Source: JAMQPK01 sp963782595
GTDB lineage: Bacteria > Acidobacteriota > Vicinamibacteria > Vicinamibacterales > JAMQPK01
Direction of reading: 5' to 3'
DNA length: 64,000 bases
Assembly: GCA_963782595.1 (NCBI GenBank)
Contig: CAWAKJ010000002.1
Span: 310,001 to 374,000 of the forward strand
Both the position numbers and the translations under genes were made by a program. Under the pieces are notes generated by a model. The model had not been told where the DNA came from. It searched no databases and saw nothing but the letters and a program-made list of their open reading frames with translations. Each line of letters begins with the position of its first letter. Position 1 is the first letter of the stretch. Of the stretch, positions 34,283 through 43,226 are shown one piece after another.

Positions 34283-37200
34283 ATGACGCTGACTCCAAAG
34301 CGGCTCTTGCTCATAGCTCTCTGCTCGCTGCTGTTGCCGGCCATGGCTTACGCACAGGTGACGACGGCTGATTTGGTAGGAACGATTCGGGATACCTCTG
34401 GCGCCATCGTGCCCGGCGTCACAGTGGTGTTGACGAACGAGGCGACCGGGGTCAGCCGCACCGTCACCACCGGTCCCGCGGGCACATACATCTTCACGAC
34501 CTTGCAGCCGGGCCGCTACCGGCTGAACGCCGAAATCCAGGGCTTTCGCAAGGTCGAGCGCACCGGCGTCGAATTGCAGGTCAATCAACGCGCCGAGATC
34601 GACCTCGCGCTCGAGATCGGCTTGATCAGCGAGACCGTGACGATCGCGGGCCAGGCGCCGATGCTCGAGACGCAATCGTCGGTGCTCGGCACCGTGATTG
34701 AGGAGAAACAGGTCCAGGACCTGCCGCTCAGCGGACGCAACTTCGTGCAACTGGCGACGCTCAGCCCTGGCGTGTCGGGCGCGGGCTCCGGCATGCGCGG
34801 CACGATCATGAGCGGCACGCGGCCCGATGACCTCCGTCCGGGCACTGAGCTGTTCGTCAACGGCAACCGGGAAAACTCGAACAACTACCTGTTCGACGGC
34901 GTCGACAACAACACGCGGCTGACGCTCGTGACGGTGCTCCGCCCGAACGTCGAAGCGATCCAGGAGTTCAAGGTTCAGACGAACCTCTACTCCGCGGATC
35001 AAGGGCGGAATCCCGGCGGACAGATCAACGTCGTCACCAAATCCGGCGGAAATGCCGTTCATGGCGTCGCCTACGAGTTCCTGCGCAATGCCAGGTTCGA
35101 TGCGAACAACTTCTTCGCAAACCGCGCCGGACAGGAGAAGCCTCCGTTCGAGCAGAATCAATTCGGCGGCGCCATCGGCGGCCCGATTATCGCGAACAAG
35201 ACGTTCTTTTTCGCCGACTATGACGGCTTCCGCCAGGAGTTGGGTCGCGTCTTCGTCAACACCGTGCCGACGGCGAAGATGCGGCAAGGGGACTTCAGCG
35301 AAGTAGGGACCATCTACGATCCGCTGACGACGGCGGTGGCTCCCGGCGGCGGCGTAACGCGCTTGCCCTTCCCTGGGAACCTGATACCGCAGAACCGCTG
35401 GGATCCCGTGACAGCCAAGTTGATGAACGCGTATCCGATGCCGACGACGTCAGCGTTGTCGAATAACTTCGTCACCACGCCCTCGCGCACGCAGAACTGG
35501 AATCAGTTTGACGTGCGCGTGGATCACACGCAGAGCGATCGGAACAATTTCCTCGGGCGCTACTCCTGGTCGAAGACGTCGACCATCAACCCGTACACGT
35601 TCGCCCCCGTCCAGCTTCCAGGTTTGTCCAAGGCCGTAGGGCTCGGCAACGAGGATACCTTCGCCGGCCCTTCGGATCTGTGGGCAGAACACGCGGTGTT
35701 CGGGTGGGTCCATGTGTTCTCGTCGCGCCTGCTGCTCGACACGCGTGCCGGCTACAACCACTTCAATCTCGAGTTCACGCAAGCCGACGTCGTCAGCGGC
35801 GACCAGCTCGGAGAACAGCTCGGTGTACCCAACGCCAACCAACAGCTTGGTCAGGACGGCATACCGATTTTCAGCCCGGCGAACTACACGGGCATCGGTC
35901 ACAGCCGTTCGCTGCCGATTTTCCGTCACGAAAAAATGTTTCAATCCGTGACCAACCTGACGTTCCAGGGTGAGAAGCACACGATCAAGGCCGGCTTCGA
36001 CCTTCGCCGGCGTCACATGGGCGAGTTTCAGACCAACCGCGGGAACGGGCGCTTCAACTTCTCGCCGAACATCACGAACAACCCGGTGGGGAATACGGGC
36101 GGCCACGTGATGGCGTCGTTTCTCCTCGGGGCGCCGAGCCTCGTCGAGCAGGACTATCTGCTCGCATCCGACGTCGGGATGCGCAGCACCGAGTACGGTT
36201 TATACATCGCCGACGATTGGCGTGCGACGCAGAAACTGACGTTGAATCTTGGCCTCAGGTACGAGCTCGATACGCCGTTCACTGAAGTCGACGACTTGTG
36301 GGCCAGCTTCGATCCGACTACCGCAACAGTTCTTGTCGCCGGACGCAACGGCGTGAGCAGATCGGCTGGAGTGAAAACCTTCAAAAAGGCCTTTGCGCCT
36401 CGCCTCGGGTTTGCGTACCAGATTGCCCAGCGCACGGTCGTGCGCGGCGGAGCGGGCATCTTCTGGAACACCCCGGGCAACGGGGGTGCTGCGTTACGGT
36501 TGCACCGGCACGTGCCCTTCGGGCCGATCTTCAGCTTCAATCCGGGGACGCAGTTCGTGACGCGCCGGGTCTCGGACGGCTTCCCGACGATTCCTCCGCT
36601 CAATCTCGCGCTTGCCGACAATCCCAGCGGCAGCGTTATCGGCGTCGATCCTGATTATCAGCCGGGGTACGCCGAACAGTTCAATCTGACCGTCGAGCAG
36701 GAGCTTCCTGCGGCAACGCTGATCAAACTGTCGTACGTAGGCAACATCGGCAAGCATCTCGACACGACGTTCAACCTGAACCAGGCGGTACCGGGAACCG
36801 GCGCAGTGAATGATCGCCGTCCATTTTTCGCGGTCCGTCCCGCGCTGGCGGACGTCAACTGGGCCGTCTCCGACGGGACCGCGTCATATCACGCGCTGCA
36901 ATTCGCCGTCCAGAAGCGGCTGTCGCACGGATTGAACGGGCTCCTGTCATATACGTGGTCCCATGGCGTCGACACGGTCGGCCAAAGTTTCGGCGGCGGC
37001 GCGGACGGCCCCTTGCCGCAAGACCCTCTCAATCGACTGGCAAGCCGCGGCAACTCGCCGTTCGATATGCGCCATCGTCTGACGCTCGCGTGGAATTACG
37101 CGCTGCCCGGCGGTTGGCAGATCAACGGCATCAACATCTTCCAGACCGGTCTGCCGTTTACGCCGACGCTCAACGCGACGACGATCAATACGGGAACCGG

Positions 37201-37543
37201 GCAGCGTCCCGACCGTGTCGGCGACGGCACGTTGTCAGACCCGACCGTGGACCGGTGGTTCGACACGTCGGCGTTCACGACGCCGGCGCCATTCACCTAT
37301 GGCAATGCCGGCCGAAACATTCTGTACGGCCCCGGCCGCGTGAATTTCGACTTCTCGCTGTTCAAGGAGTTCCGCGTCAAAGCGGAGCGGCGCGTCCAGT
37401 TGCGCGCTGAGATCTTCAATGCGCTCAACACAGCGCAGTTCGATCTCCCGAACGCGTCGATCGGCGCGGCGCAGGCGGGTACGATTACCGCTATCGTCGG
37501 CACGCCGCGGCAGATTCAATTTGGTGCGAAGTTCCTCTTTTGA
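34283..37543 (+). CDS. TonB-dependent receptor with carboxypeptidase-regulatory N-domain
   Basis: A 1086-residue outer-membrane protein. After the signal peptide ('LLLPAMAYAQ') comes a CarboxypepD-reg domain ('DLVGTIRDTSGAIVPGVTVV', about 25-110) and a plug with 'QDLPLSGRNFVQLATLSPGV', then a 22-strand-type barrel with characteristic blocks 'NPGGQINVVTKSGGNAVHG', 'FEQNQFGGAIGGPI' and 'RAEIFNALNTAQFDLPNA', ending in 'IQFGAKFLF'. A perfect 12-bp-stem hairpin follows at 37573. It stands alone, so its ligand is unknown; the nearest related genes are a divergent protease homologue and a downstream Ser/Thr kinase. Confidence 0.93.
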   Translation: MTLTPKRLLLIALCSLLLPAMAYAQVTTADLVGTIRDTSGAIVPGVTVVLTNEATGVSRTVTTGPAGTYIFTTLQPGRYRLNAEIQGFRKVERTGVELQVNQRAEIDLALEIGLISETVTIAGQAPMLETQSSVLGTVIEEKQVQDLPLSGRNFVQLATLSPGVSGAGSGMRGTIMSGTRPDDLRPGTELFVNGNRENSNNYLFDGVDNNTRLTLVTVLRPNVEAIQEFKVQTNLYSADQGRNPGGQINVVTKSGGNAVHGVAYEFLRNARFDANNFFANRAGQEKPPFEQNQFGGAIGGPIIANKTFFFADYDGFRQELGRVFVNTVPTAKMRQGDFSEVGTIYDPLTTAVAPGGGVTRLPFPGNLIPQNRWDPVTAKLMNAYPMPTTSALSNNFVTTPSRTQNWNQFDVRVDHTQSDRNNFLGRYSWSKTSTINPYTFAPVQLPGLSKAVGLGNEDTFAGPSDLWAEHAVFGWVHVFSSRLLLDTRAGYNHFNLEFTQADVVSGDQLGEQLGVPNANQQLGQDGIPIFSPANYTGIGHSRSLPIFRHEKMFQSVTNLTFQGEKHTIKAGFDLRRRHMGEFQTNRGNGRFNFSPNITNNPVGNTGGHVMASFLLGAPSLVEQDYLLASDVGMRSTEYGLYIADDWRATQKLTLNLGLRYELDTPFTEVDDLWASFDPTTATVLVAGRNGVSRSAGVKTFKKAFAPRLGFAYQIAQRTVVRGGAGIFWNTPGNGGAALRLHRHVPFGPIFSFNPGTQFVTRRVSDGFPTIPPLNLALADNPSGSVIGVDPDYQPGYAEQFNLTVEQELPAATLIKLSYVGNIGKHLDTTFNLNQAVPGTGAVNDRRPFFAVRPALADVNWAVSDGTASYHALQFAVQKRLSHGLNGLLSYTWSHGVDTVGQSFGGGADGPLPQDPLNRLASRGNSPFDMRHRLTLAWNYALPGGWQINGINIFQTGLPFTPTLNATTINTGTGQRPDRVGDGTLSDPTVDRWFDTSAFTTPAPFTYGNAGRNILYGPGRVNFDFSLFKEFRVKAERRVQLRAEIFNALNTAQFDLPNASIGAAQAGTITAIVGTPRQIQFGAKFLF

Positions 37544-37572
37544 TGTAAACACCGCCCGCGTCTTTGACGATT

Positions 37573-37600
37573 CGCCCGGAAGCTGACGAGCTTCCGGGCG
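37573..37600 (+). terminator. strong hairpin after the TonB-receptor gene
   Basis: CGCCCGGAAGCT and its exact reverse complement AGCTTCCGGGCG surround a GACG loop, a 12-bp perfect stem 30 bp after the receptor stop. There is no clear T-run after it, so it may stabilise the mRNA end or serve as a non-canonical terminator. Confidence 0.55.
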
Positions 37601-37762
37601 CGTCATCGCGATTCTCGCGCGCCAGCAGGATTCGCAAGGCTCGCAGTGTGCGCAACGAAGCAATTCCGCTAGAGCGAGGTGGTGACGGGGCCGCGGGGCC
37701 ACATGAGCTGACGACCAATCCACGCCGCGCGCGACGGTCCTGCTCTTATAATCTTCGTCGCA

Positions 37763-40444
37763 TTGGCACTTACTCCCGGCACACGTCTCGGCCCCTATGA
37801 GATCGTCGCATCGCTCGGCGTCGGCGGCATGGGCGAGGTATATCGGGCGACCGACACCACTCTAAAACGAAGCGTTGCCATCAAGGTGCTCCCGGCATCG
37901 GTCGCGGCTGACGCCGAGCGACTCGCGCGCTTCCAGCGCGAAGCGGAAGTCCTCGCCGCGCTCAATCATCCGAACATCGCGGCGATCTATGGCCTGGACC
38001 GATCAGGAGTCGCGACCGCGCTCGTCATGGAACTCGTCGAGGGCGACGATCTGTCGCAGCACATTGCGCGCGGGCCAATTCCACTGGACGACACCTTGCG
38101 GATGGCGAAGCAGATCGCCGAGGCGCTGGAAGCGGCGCATGAGCAAGGCATCATCCACCGCGATCTCAAGCCGGCGAACATCAAGGTCCGTCCCGATGGC
38201 GTCGTCAAAGTGCTCGACTTCGGTCTCGCGAAGGCGGTCGAAATGTCGAGCGGGCAGGGTGGACAATCGCACTCGCCGACTCTGACGAGTCCTGCGGTGA
38301 TGACGGGAGCTGGCATCATTCTCGGCACGGCGGCCTACATGGCCCCCGAACAGGCGAAAGGTAAAGCCATCGACAAGCGCGCGGATATCTGGGCGTTTGG
38401 CGTCGTGCTCTACGAGATGCTGACCGGGCAAACGCTGTTCGGAGGCGAGACGGTGGCGGAGACGCTCGCGGCCGTCATCAAAGACGCGCCGCGGCTGGAC
38501 CGCCTGCCGGACGACACGCCGCCAGCGTTCCGTCGGTTGCTCGCGCGGTGTCTCGAGCGCGACCCCAGGCAACGGCTGCGCGATATCGGCGAAGCCCGCA
38601 TCCTGCTTGATCAGGCGAAGGCGTTTGAGCAGGACGCGGCAGCTGCGTCTGTTCCTCCGTCCCGCGTCTCGCAGCGCGTTATGTGGGCCTTCGCGGCCGG
38701 CGCGATCGCGCTCGCGTCCGTAGTCGGGACGATCGTCTGGCGTGCGAAGCCGGCGCCGATCGGGCCCATGCGGCGCCTCGAGCTGCCAGCGGCGATCGCC
38801 GCCGCCAGCAGCTTTGCGCTCGCGCCGGACGGGTCTCGGATCGCATACTTTGCCGGCGGTCATCTCAACGTTCGCGCATTCGACTCGCTCGACACGCAGG
38901 ACCTGGGCGCCATGCACGTCACGAGCGACTTGCCGTTCTGGTCGCCCGACGGCACAACGATTGGTTTCACTGCCGAAGGCACGATCAGAAGCATTCCGGC
39001 CGGCGGCGGGCCGATCTTTGTCATCTGTAAGATCCCCCAGTCGGGACAGGCGATGGGATTGGCGTGGCGGACCGATGGGACGATTGTCTTCTCCGTGTGG
39101 CGCGACAGTCTCTACAAGGTGGCCGCGGCTGGCGGCGCGCCTGAGGTTTACGTCGCGTTCGATCCGGCGACCGAGGTCGACTTCCACGGCATCTCAGCGT
39201 TTCCTGACAACCGCATCGTGGTGTCGGTTCATCGGCGAGGCGACGAACCGAACCGCGTCGAACTCATCGATGCAGGCGGGAGCCCTCGACGAACCGTGCT
39301 GACATCCGACCCAGCCGTCGGTGTCGTCCAGCACGCCGCAGAGGACTACCTGGCCTTCCTTCGGCTCGGCGCGAACGAAGGCCTCTGGGCAGTGCCCTTT
39401 GGCGACGGGCCGCTCGATCTGACCAGAGCCGTGCTCATCGCACCCGGGGCGACCGCCTTCGATGCAGCTAGAGACGGCACGCTCGTCTTCGTGTCGCCGG
39501 CGGCGACGCCGAAATCTGAGCTGGTCTGGGTTGGCAGGAAAGGAGCGGTGTCGCCGATCGCCGGGTCGGTCCTCGAACGGTCTCGGGGATGCTGCCCGGC
39601 GCTCTCACCCGACGGCCGACGCGCGGCGTTCTTCGTGGATGCCGATACCCGGCCGAACCTCGTCGTCCGCGATCTCGAGACGGGCGTCGACCTGCGCCTG
39701 GCGTTAGAGACCTCAAATCGACTGCGCGGCGGTGTCCTCTTGCCTGCGTGGTTCCCAATTGGCGATCGCATGGTGTATCGGAGCGGGCCGCCCGATGCTC
39801 CGAAAATCGCGGAGTGGCGCGCGGATGGCACCGGCGTTCCGCGCGAGATTACGGCCGGCAGGTTTGCCCGCCTGTCTCCTGATGGAAATCAGCTCCTCTA
39901 TCTTCTCGACGATCGCGGGCGAGGACGCTTCCGCTTTGCCACGCTGTCGGCTGATGGCGCCATCGGACCGGCGCAGAAACTGTGGTCCGGCGATGATGAA
40001 CCGAATGTGAACTGGTTCGACGTCTCGCCCGACGGGAGCGTGCTGGCGTACGCGGTGACACAGCCCGATGGCCAGTCGAACATCTTTCTCACCCAGTTTC
40101 CGAGCGGCAACGGACGGTGGCAAGTCACACTCGACGGAGGGACACTGCCGCGTTTCTCGCGGGACGGCCGTGAGCTCTTTTATATGAGCGGCTCACGCGA
40201 TGGGGCCGGGCAGCCGCGCGGGCAATTCAACGCCATGCCGGTGACGCTCACTCCCGGAGTGAAGCTCGGCGTGCCGGCGTTGCTGTTTGACGAGGCGACG
40301 GTCGGGCCAAACGCGCCGAGCCTCGGCTGGTTCGACGTCGCGCGCGATGGCCGATTCCTCATGTCGCGCCCGGTGGACCGGTCGGTGGGAAATACGCGAC
40401 GACTCGTGCTCGTCCAGAACTGGCTTGCGGCGATCGGGAAGTGA
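37763..40444 (+). CDS. membrane Ser/Thr protein kinase with PD40/TolB-like propeller
   Basis: An 893-residue Hanks-type kinase. The catalytic domain (about 10-275) has 'LGVGGMGEVYRA', Lys in 'VAIKVLP', 'IIHRDLKPANIKV', 'DFGLA' and 'MAPEQAKG'. One membrane helix follows ('MWAFAAGAIALASVVGTIVW', about 310-330) and the periplasmic part of about 550 residues contains PD40/WD40-like beta-propeller repeats ('FALAPDGSRIAYFA', 'PALSPDGRRAAFFVD', 'DVSPDGSVLAYAV'). It begins at TTG 37763, with no ATG in frame before the kinase. This architecture is abundant in Acidobacteriota, and likely senses envelope signals. The sugar dehydrogenase starts 57 bp downstream. Confidence 0.92.
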   Translation: MALTPGTRLGPYEIVASLGVGGMGEVYRATDTTLKRSVAIKVLPASVAADAERLARFQREAEVLAALNHPNIAAIYGLDRSGVATALVMELVEGDDLSQHIARGPIPLDDTLRMAKQIAEALEAAHEQGIIHRDLKPANIKVRPDGVVKVLDFGLAKAVEMSSGQGGQSHSPTLTSPAVMTGAGIILGTAAYMAPEQAKGKAIDKRADIWAFGVVLYEMLTGQTLFGGETVAETLAAVIKDAPRLDRLPDDTPPAFRRLLARCLERDPRQRLRDIGEARILLDQAKAFEQDAAAASVPPSRVSQRVMWAFAAGAIALASVVGTIVWRAKPAPIGPMRRLELPAAIAAASSFALAPDGSRIAYFAGGHLNVRAFDSLDTQDLGAMHVTSDLPFWSPDGTTIGFTAEGTIRSIPAGGGPIFVICKIPQSGQAMGLAWRTDGTIVFSVWRDSLYKVAAAGGAPEVYVAFDPATEVDFHGISAFPDNRIVVSVHRRGDEPNRVELIDAGGSPRRTVLTSDPAVGVVQHAAEDYLAFLRLGANEGLWAVPFGDGPLDLTRAVLIAPGATAFDAARDGTLVFVSPAATPKSELVWVGRKGAVSPIAGSVLERSRGCCPALSPDGRRAAFFVDADTRPNLVVRDLETGVDLRLALETSNRLRGGVLLPAWFPIGDRMVYRSGPPDAPKIAEWRADGTGVPREITAGRFARLSPDGNQLLYLLDDRGRGRFRFATLSADGAIGPAQKLWSGDDEPNVNWFDVSPDGSVLAYAVTQPDGQSNIFLTQFPSGNGRWQVTLDGGTLPRFSRDGRELFYMSGSRDGAGQPRGQFNAMPVTLTPGVKLGVPALLFDEATVGPNAPSLGWFDVARDGRFLMSRPVDRSVGNTRRLVLVQNWLAAIGK

Positions 40445-40501
40445 GCCTTGTGCGACTGAGACGACGATGATTTGTGACTGACATCTGCCATTAGAGGTGC
40501 T

Positions 40502-42325
40502 ATGAGAAACTCCGTTGTTGCCGCCGTCGCGTGCCTGACCGTATTTGTGAGCCTGATCGCGCAGGATGGGCCGGAGACCGTCGTGCGCGGCACGAAGCAG
40601 TTCCGCCAGAGCGAAGTGGTGACCGGGCTCGCGGGGCCATATGAGGTGACGTGGGGCTCAGACAACATGCTGTGGGTGACCGAGCGCACGGGCAAGCGCA
40701 TCACGCGCGTGAATCCGTCAACGGGCGAGCGCAAGGTGGCCGTGACAATAGACGAGGTGAGCGCGCCGGGAGGGCAGGACGGGCTGATGGGGTTGGCGCT
40801 CGACCTGGGCAACAACGTCGTCTACACCGGCTACACCTACGTCGACCGGAGCTTGCCGCCGCACCAGACACGGGCTGAAACGAGTCCGTATCGCTATCTC
40901 TACACCAAGATCGTCCGCTTCACTTACGATCGCACGACGGAGACACTCGGTAATCCAGTCACGCTCATCGCGGCAATGCCCGCGGGCAACGATCATCAGG
41001 CCGGGCGGATGAAGATCGGTCCGGATCGCAAGCTGTACTACACGATCGGCGACCAGGGGAACGATCAACTCGGTAACTACTGCGTCCCGATCGAATCACA
41101 GCGCCTGCCGACGCAGGCGGAGATCCAGGCGAAGAACTACGTTTCGTATGTGGGAAAGTCGCTGCGGCTGAACCTCGACGGCTCGATTCCCAGCGACAAT
41201 CCGCAGATCGCAGGCGTGCGCAGCCACGTCTTTACTTACGGCCATCGCAATCCGCAGGGCATCGATTTCGGTCCGGATGGCACGTTGTACGAATCGGAGC
41301 ACGGCCCGAAGACAGACGATGAGATCAACGTTCTGAAGGCGGGTGCCAACTACGGGTGGCCGCATGTGGCGGGATTGAAGGACAACAAGGCGTACGAATA
41401 TGCCCGATGGGCCGAGTCGACGACGCCATGCGCGCAGCTCAAGTTCAGCGACCTGGCCATTGCCCCTACGGTGCCGCGCGAGCCGGAGTCCGCGTTCACC
41501 CGGCCGTTCACAGAGCCGATCGCGACGATGTTCACGGTGGCGACCGGGTACAACTTCAGCGATCCGGTGTGCAAGGGCATCGACTACATCTGCTGGCCGA
41601 CAGTGGGTGTGTCGAGCGTCGAATACTACGGGTCTCCCAAGAATGGCGGCATTCCCGGTTGGGAAAGAATGCTACTGGCGACGACACTGAAGCGCGGGTC
41701 GCTGTATGTCGTCGCGCTCAGCGCCGATGGGCAGCGGGTGCAAGGCAAGTTTTCGCGGTACTTCCAATCCGACAACCGCTATCGCGACACTGCCGTCAGT
41801 CCCGACGGTAAGACGATCTACATCGCAACCGATCCCGGAGGGCTGGCCGAGGCGATGGCGGGGGGCACCACGCGCGTGATGACGAACAGAGGCTCGATCC
41901 TCGCGTTCACCTATGTTGGCGAAGGCCCGGGGGCGGTTGAACCGCAGCGCACGACCACCGCCGCTCCGGCCACCGTAGCTCCGGCTAAACCCGCGCCGAT
42001 CGCGGCGGGCGCCGCTCCGCAATATACGGCCGCGCAGGCTGCCGCGGGCAAGACGGCATTCGAGGCCGATTGCGCGGTATGCCACGGGAATACGTTAACG
42101 AACGGCACGATGGCGCCGCCACTGGCGGGCGAGACGTTCCGCGCGACGTGGGCAGGACAGTCGGTCCGTGCGCTGTTCGACAGTGCCAAGGCGATGCCTC
42201 CGGCGAATCCGGGTTCGCTCTCGGATGAAGCGTATGCGCAAATGCTCGCCTACATACTTCAGGTGAATGGCTATGCGGCCGGCGAGACGCCATTCACGAC
42301 GGGAGACGGGACGACGCTGCGTTAG
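40502..42325 (+). CDS. PQQ-type glucose/sorbosone dehydrogenase with C-terminal cytochrome c
   Basis: A 607-residue exported protein. After the signal peptide ('VVAAVACLTVFVSLIAQ') is a six-bladed GSDH beta-propeller (about 35-455; 'GPYEVTWGSDNMLWVTERTG', 'GHRNPQGIDFGPDGTLYESE', 'GANYGWPHV'), then a Pro/Ala-rich linker and a cytochrome c domain with 'CAVCHG' near residue 523. Such fusions oxidise aldoses or related sugars in the periplasm and pass electrons through the heme. The last residues 'FTTGDGTTLR' and the stop are encoded by a 34-bp sequence identical to the end of the propionyl-CoA synthetase gene at 49183. A fragment of a related gene is at 63715. Confidence 0.9.
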   Translation: MRNSVVAAVACLTVFVSLIAQDGPETVVRGTKQFRQSEVVTGLAGPYEVTWGSDNMLWVTERTGKRITRVNPSTGERKVAVTIDEVSAPGGQDGLMGLALDLGNNVVYTGYTYVDRSLPPHQTRAETSPYRYLYTKIVRFTYDRTTETLGNPVTLIAAMPAGNDHQAGRMKIGPDRKLYYTIGDQGNDQLGNYCVPIESQRLPTQAEIQAKNYVSYVGKSLRLNLDGSIPSDNPQIAGVRSHVFTYGHRNPQGIDFGPDGTLYESEHGPKTDDEINVLKAGANYGWPHVAGLKDNKAYEYARWAESTTPCAQLKFSDLAIAPTVPREPESAFTRPFTEPIATMFTVATGYNFSDPVCKGIDYICWPTVGVSSVEYYGSPKNGGIPGWERMLLATTLKRGSLYVVALSADGQRVQGKFSRYFQSDNRYRDTAVSPDGKTIYIATDPGGLAEAMAGGTTRVMTNRGSILAFTYVGEGPGAVEPQRTTTAAPATVAPAKPAPIAAGAAPQYTAAQAAAGKTAFEADCAVCHGNTLTNGTMAPPLAGETFRATWAGQSVRALFDSAKAMPPANPGSLSDEAYAQMLAYILQVNGYAAGETPFTTGDGTTLR

Positions 42326-42327
42326 TG
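42294..42327 (+). repeat. 34-bp 3'-end repeat shared with 49183
   Basis: The bases encoding 'TTGDGTTLR' plus stop and two bases are identical to 49183-49216; similarity extends left to 42281 with two mismatches. It ends both unrelated genes. Confidence 0.9.
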
Positions 42328-42614
42328 CTCTTGTTCGCGGACTGGTATGCACATGCCACGGAAATGCAAAACAAGAGATAAGGAGATTAGGAGGAAGGTA
42401 TCGAGGCGGCAGCAAGAAAAGTACCCCATACCAATTCCGTTATTGGCCGACAGATTCGTCCGTCGCCTGAAAGTCTTCGACACCAGAGAGCTGACCTACG
42501 AGGCAACTGCCGGCGAATGCGTGCACCGGATGTTGCTCGTCGTATCAACCAGCAACAGCGCTGACCGCATCGCCCGCAGCCGCGCTCGGCGTTCCTTTAA
42601 CGAACTCAGATAGC
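42328..42614. other. intergenic region with a weak 88-codon frame
   Basis: About 290 bp. A plus-strand frame at 42353-42613 would encode a very basic peptide beginning 'MPRKCKTRDKEIRRKVSRRQ' but it has no recognised family and no ribosome-binding site before it. The composition differs from the flanks, being richer in A. Nothing else is recognisable. Confidence 0.3.
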
Positions 42615-43154
42615 TCAGAACCGCCACGAAAACCCGGTCCGCAGCGGCGTCAGCGCATAGAGGTCGTCGGACTCGGTGCCAACGAGAAGCGCGAGGCGCA
42701 CGTCGGCAAAGAGCGAGAGGCGAGTGCCGAGCGGCACCTGCACTCCGCCGCCGGCAAACGGAGCGTACACGGTGTTCACGATCGGCGTTGGAAAGATATC
42801 CGTCACGTTCGGACGCGAACGTCCGCCAGCGAAACCCACGAGCCCGTATGGGCTCACGCGGTCGCGTGGGAAGAGCGACACGCGTAGTTCAGCGGATCCC
42901 AGCGTAAAAGTCCCACCCCGGAAGTGCGAAATGCTTCCGGAAGATTCCTTGCGCCGGCTCGGAAGGTGCGATCGCTCCACATTGCCCATGAGCGTGATGC
43001 GCGACGTCGGCGACAGGCCGAATCCTCCGGCCAGACTGTAACCGGAATCAGCGAGGGTCGGTCCGACCGCGGCATGGACTGACACGCCCTGAGCACGGGC
43101 AATTGACGGGGTTGCAAACAAGACCGCGATGAAGACGCCAGGGATGATGCGCAT
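42615..43154 (-). CDS. small outer-membrane beta-barrel protein
   Basis: A 179-residue protein with a signal peptide ('IPGVFIAVLFATPSIARAQG') and alternating beta strands ending in Phe ('LRTGFSWRF'), the pattern of eight-stranded OmpA/OmpX-like barrels. Examples are 'ITLMGNVERSH', 'AELRVSLFPRDRVSPYGLVG' and 'GGGVQVPLGTRLSLFADVRL'. ATG 43154 is chosen because earlier starts precede the signal with a basic extension. It is divergent from the CehA/McbA gene with about 70 bp between. No ligand or partner is evident. Confidence 0.8.
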   Translation of the reverse strand: MRIIPGVFIAVLFATPSIARAQGVSVHAAVGPTLADSGYSLAGGFGLSPTSRITLMGNVERSHLPSRRKESSGSISHFRGGTFTLGSAELRVSLFPRDRVSPYGLVGFAGGRSRPNVTDIFPTPIVNTVYAPFAGGGVQVPLGTRLSLFADVRLALLVGTESDDLYALTPLRTGFSWRF

Positions 43155-43226
43155 AGGGTTCCTCAAATAGCTTACGATGTCGCAGGCAGAGTGTCGCCGC
43201 TTCGAAAGATGCAGCACGGGTGACCG

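Noticed and set aside
34247..35287. 346-codon minus-strand frame inside the TonB receptor
   Set aside because: Antisense shadow of a well-defined receptor gene, no domain.
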